Part shown: one piece after another, positions 5,041 through 6,475 of the stretch | Numbering within the stretch: position 1 is the first letter of the stretch | How the letters are laid out: each line of letters opens with the position of its first letter | Source of the DNA: CAIYRG01 sp035318785 | GTDB lineage: Bacteria; Pseudomonadota; Alphaproteobacteria; Micropepsales; Micropepsaceae | Direction: 5' to 3' | DNA: 6,475 nucleotides | Assembly (NCBI GenBank): GCA_035318785.1 | Contig: DATHDZ010000240.1 | Location: 1 to 6,475 of the forward strand | Program-made: the position numbers and the translations under genes | The notes under the pieces: generated by a model | The model's input: only the letters and a program-made list of their open reading frames with translations | What the model was told of the DNA's origin: nothing | Database searches by the model: none

Positions 5041-6475
5041 ATGAGGTCCATGCGCTTTCGTCTTTTCGTCTCGGTGATGGTGACTCTCCTCGTCCTTCTT
5101 GCGGCTGCCGGCGTGCACAACCGCCTGTCGGCGCAAGTTCCGGCGGCAGCGGCACCAATCGGTGAATGGCGAACCTATGGCGGCGATCTTGCCAGCACGC
5201 GCTACGCGGCGTTGGACCAGATCAATCGCGACAATTTCAACAAGCTCGAGGTCGCCTGGCGTTTCAAGACCGACGCGTTCGGCCCGCGCCCGGAAATCAA
5301 TTTCGAGGGGACGCCCCTCATGGTCGGCGGCGTGGTCTACGCAACCGTCGGGACGCGTCGCGCTGTCGTGGCTCTCGATGGGGCCACGGGCGAAACCCTC
5401 TGGATGCATCGGGAGGACGAAGGTCAACGCGGCGAAGGCGCACCGCGGAGATTGTCCGGTCGCGGGCTTGCCTATTGGAGCGAAGGCAACCAGGCGCGGA
5501 TATTATACGTCACACCCGGCTATCGGCTCATCGCGCTCGATGCCAAGACGGGGAACCCGGTCGCCGGCTTCGGCACTGGCGGCGTGGTAGACCTCAAGCT
5601 CAACGACGATCAGCAGATGGATTTGGTCACCGGCGAAGTCGGGCTTCATGCCGCGCCGATCGTCGCCAGAAATGTGGTCCTCATCGGGGCGGCGCATCTG
5701 CCCGGCGGCGCGCCCAAAAGAATGAACAACGAAAGGGGTTACGTCCGCGCCTTCGATGTGCGCACCGGCAGGCGCCTCTGGATTTTCCACACGATCCCGC
5801 TTCTCGGCGAGTTCGGCAATGACACCTGGGAACAGGAATCCTATGTGAACACCGGCAATGCCGGCGTGTGGGGCCAAATGTCGGTCGATGAACAGCTCGG
5901 CATTGTGTACCTCCCCGTGGAGTTGCCGACCGGCGATTATTATGGCGGCCATCGTCCGGGAGCCGGGCTGTTTGGCGAGAGCCTGGTCGCGCTCGATCTC
6001 ATGACCGGGCAGCGCAAATGGCACTACCAACTCGTCCACCATGGCATCTGGGACATGGACATTCCCGATGCGCCGATCCTTGCCGACATCACCGTGAACG
6101 GGCGCGCGATCAAGGCGGTCGCCCAGCCGACAAAACAGGGTTGGCTCTATGTGTTCGACCGCGTGACGGGTCAGCCGGTGTGGCCGATCGAGGAACGCCC
6201 CGTGGCGAAGGGAGACGTGCCGGGCGAATGGTACTCGCCGACGCAGCCCTACCCCACCCGGCCCGCGCCCTATGATCGCCAAGGCGTTTCGCTCGACGAT
6301 CTCATCGACTTCACGCCGGAGCTGAAGGCGGAAGGTGCAAGGCTCGCCTCGCGCTACAAGCTTGGGCCGATCTTCACGCCGCCCGTGGTCAGCACGCGGC
6401 CGGGCCCGCTCGCCACCCTCATGTTGCCGTCGGCGACCGGCGGCGCGAATTGGCCGGGCGGCGCCTTCGATCCCG
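5041..6475 (+). CDS. Exported PQQ-dependent dehydrogenase (glucose dehydrogenase type), C-terminus missing
   Basis: The frame is open from the ATG at 5041, five bases after GAGG (5032-5035), to the window edge: 478 residues of a protein usually well over 600. Residues 1-31 form a single Sec signal peptide or anchor, not the five-helix domain of E. coli Gcd. Propeller blades are marked by A-x-D-x-x-TG-x-x-x-W docking motifs at 111-121, 237-247, 317-327 and 371-381 (the last with Val for Ala), plus a form without Trp at 165-175. WRTYGGDLASTRYAALDQI (43-61) is the typical entry strand. HHGIWDMDIPDAP (333-345) holds the likely catalytic Asp (338 or 340), and TKQGWLYVFDR (364-374) holds the Lys expected to contact PQQ. 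No cysteine occurs in the visible part, so the adjacent-Cys disulfide of methanol/ethanol dehydrogenases is absent. Such enzymes oxidise sugars or alcohols in the periplasm and pass electrons to quinone or cytochrome c. The substrate is unknown, and a C-terminal heme domain cannot be excluded. Confidence 0.92.
   Translation, partial: MRSMRFRLFVSVMVTLLVLLAAAGVHNRLSAQVPAAAAPIGEWRTYGGDLASTRYAALDQINRDNFNKLEVAWRFKTDAFGPRPEINFEGTPLMVGGVVYATVGTRRAVVALDGATGETLWMHREDEGQRGEGAPRRLSGRGLAYWSEGNQARILYVTPGYRLIALDAKTGNPVAGFGTGGVVDLKLNDDQQMDLVTGEVGLHAAPIVARNVVLIGAAHLPGGAPKRMNNERGYVRAFDVRTGRRLWIFHTIPLLGEFGNDTWEQESYVNTGNAGVWGQMSVDEQLGIVYLPVELPTGDYYGGHRPGAGLFGESLVALDLMTGQRKWHYQLVHHGIWDMDIPDAPILADITVNGRAIKAVAQPTKQGWLYVFDRVTGQPVWPIEERPVAKGDVPGEWYSPTQPYPTRPAPYDRQGVSLDDLIDFTPELKAEGARLASRYKLGPIFTPPVVSTRPGPLATLMLPSATGGANWPGGAFDP

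Noticed and set aside
4258..5427. Minus-strand open frame of 389 codons opposite the channel and PQQ genes
   Set aside because: It runs antisense across two well-supported genes and the gap between them. The translation is rich in Arg, His, Asp and Glu as expected of the complement of GC-rich coding DNA, with no recognisable domain.
5503..6282. Minus-strand open frame of 259 codons inside the PQQ dehydrogenase
   Set aside because: The plus frame is a continuous PQQ propeller; this is its complement.

Overview
The window looks like a chromosomal stretch from a GC-rich Gram-negative bacterium, most likely an alphaproteobacterium. The reasons are high GC, good Shine-Dalgarno sites, several Sec/Tat export signals, a PQQ dehydrogenase, and a small two-helix protein of a kind I associate with alphaproteobacteria. 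The assignment rests on protein style only; there is no rRNA or other marker gene. I see no tRNA, IS element, phage gene or CRISPR array. Genes are close together and no gene-free gap reaches 300 bases (the longest are about 150-175).

Layout. (1) 1-381, minus strand: the start of an exported protein of unknown function (paralogue A), running off the left edge. (2) 532-1236, plus: a Tat-exported, compact molybdopterin-binding oxidoreductase of the sulfite oxidase/MsrP fold, divergent from A. (3) 1411-1617, plus: a 68-residue helical protein of unknown function. (4) 1702-2280, plus: a cysteine-rich YkgJ-like protein with 10 Cys, in somewhat more AT-rich DNA. (5) 2306-3205, minus: a full-length exported protein (paralogue B) that shares motifs with A. 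(6) 3334-4146, plus: an exported protein with two VOC (glyoxalase/dioxygenase-type) domains, divergent from B and followed by a strong terminator at 4169-4203. (7) 4273-4902, plus: a TMEM175-like six-helix channel protein. (8) 5041 to the right edge, plus: the first 478 residues of an exported PQQ-dependent dehydrogenase of the glucose-dehydrogenase type.

How the genes fit together. Five of the eight products carry export signals and a sixth is an integral membrane protein, so the region mainly serves the periplasm. Two of the exported proteins are predicted redox enzymes with cofactors (Moco, PQQ). No operon is obvious: strands alternate, most plus genes have their own ribosome site, and several have their own candidate promoter. 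I see no defence system or other clearly new multi-gene system. The most unusual point is that two members of the same uncharacterised exported family (A and B) each sit back-to-back with an exported enzyme gene, and that those two enzyme genes share an identical 14-base start region.
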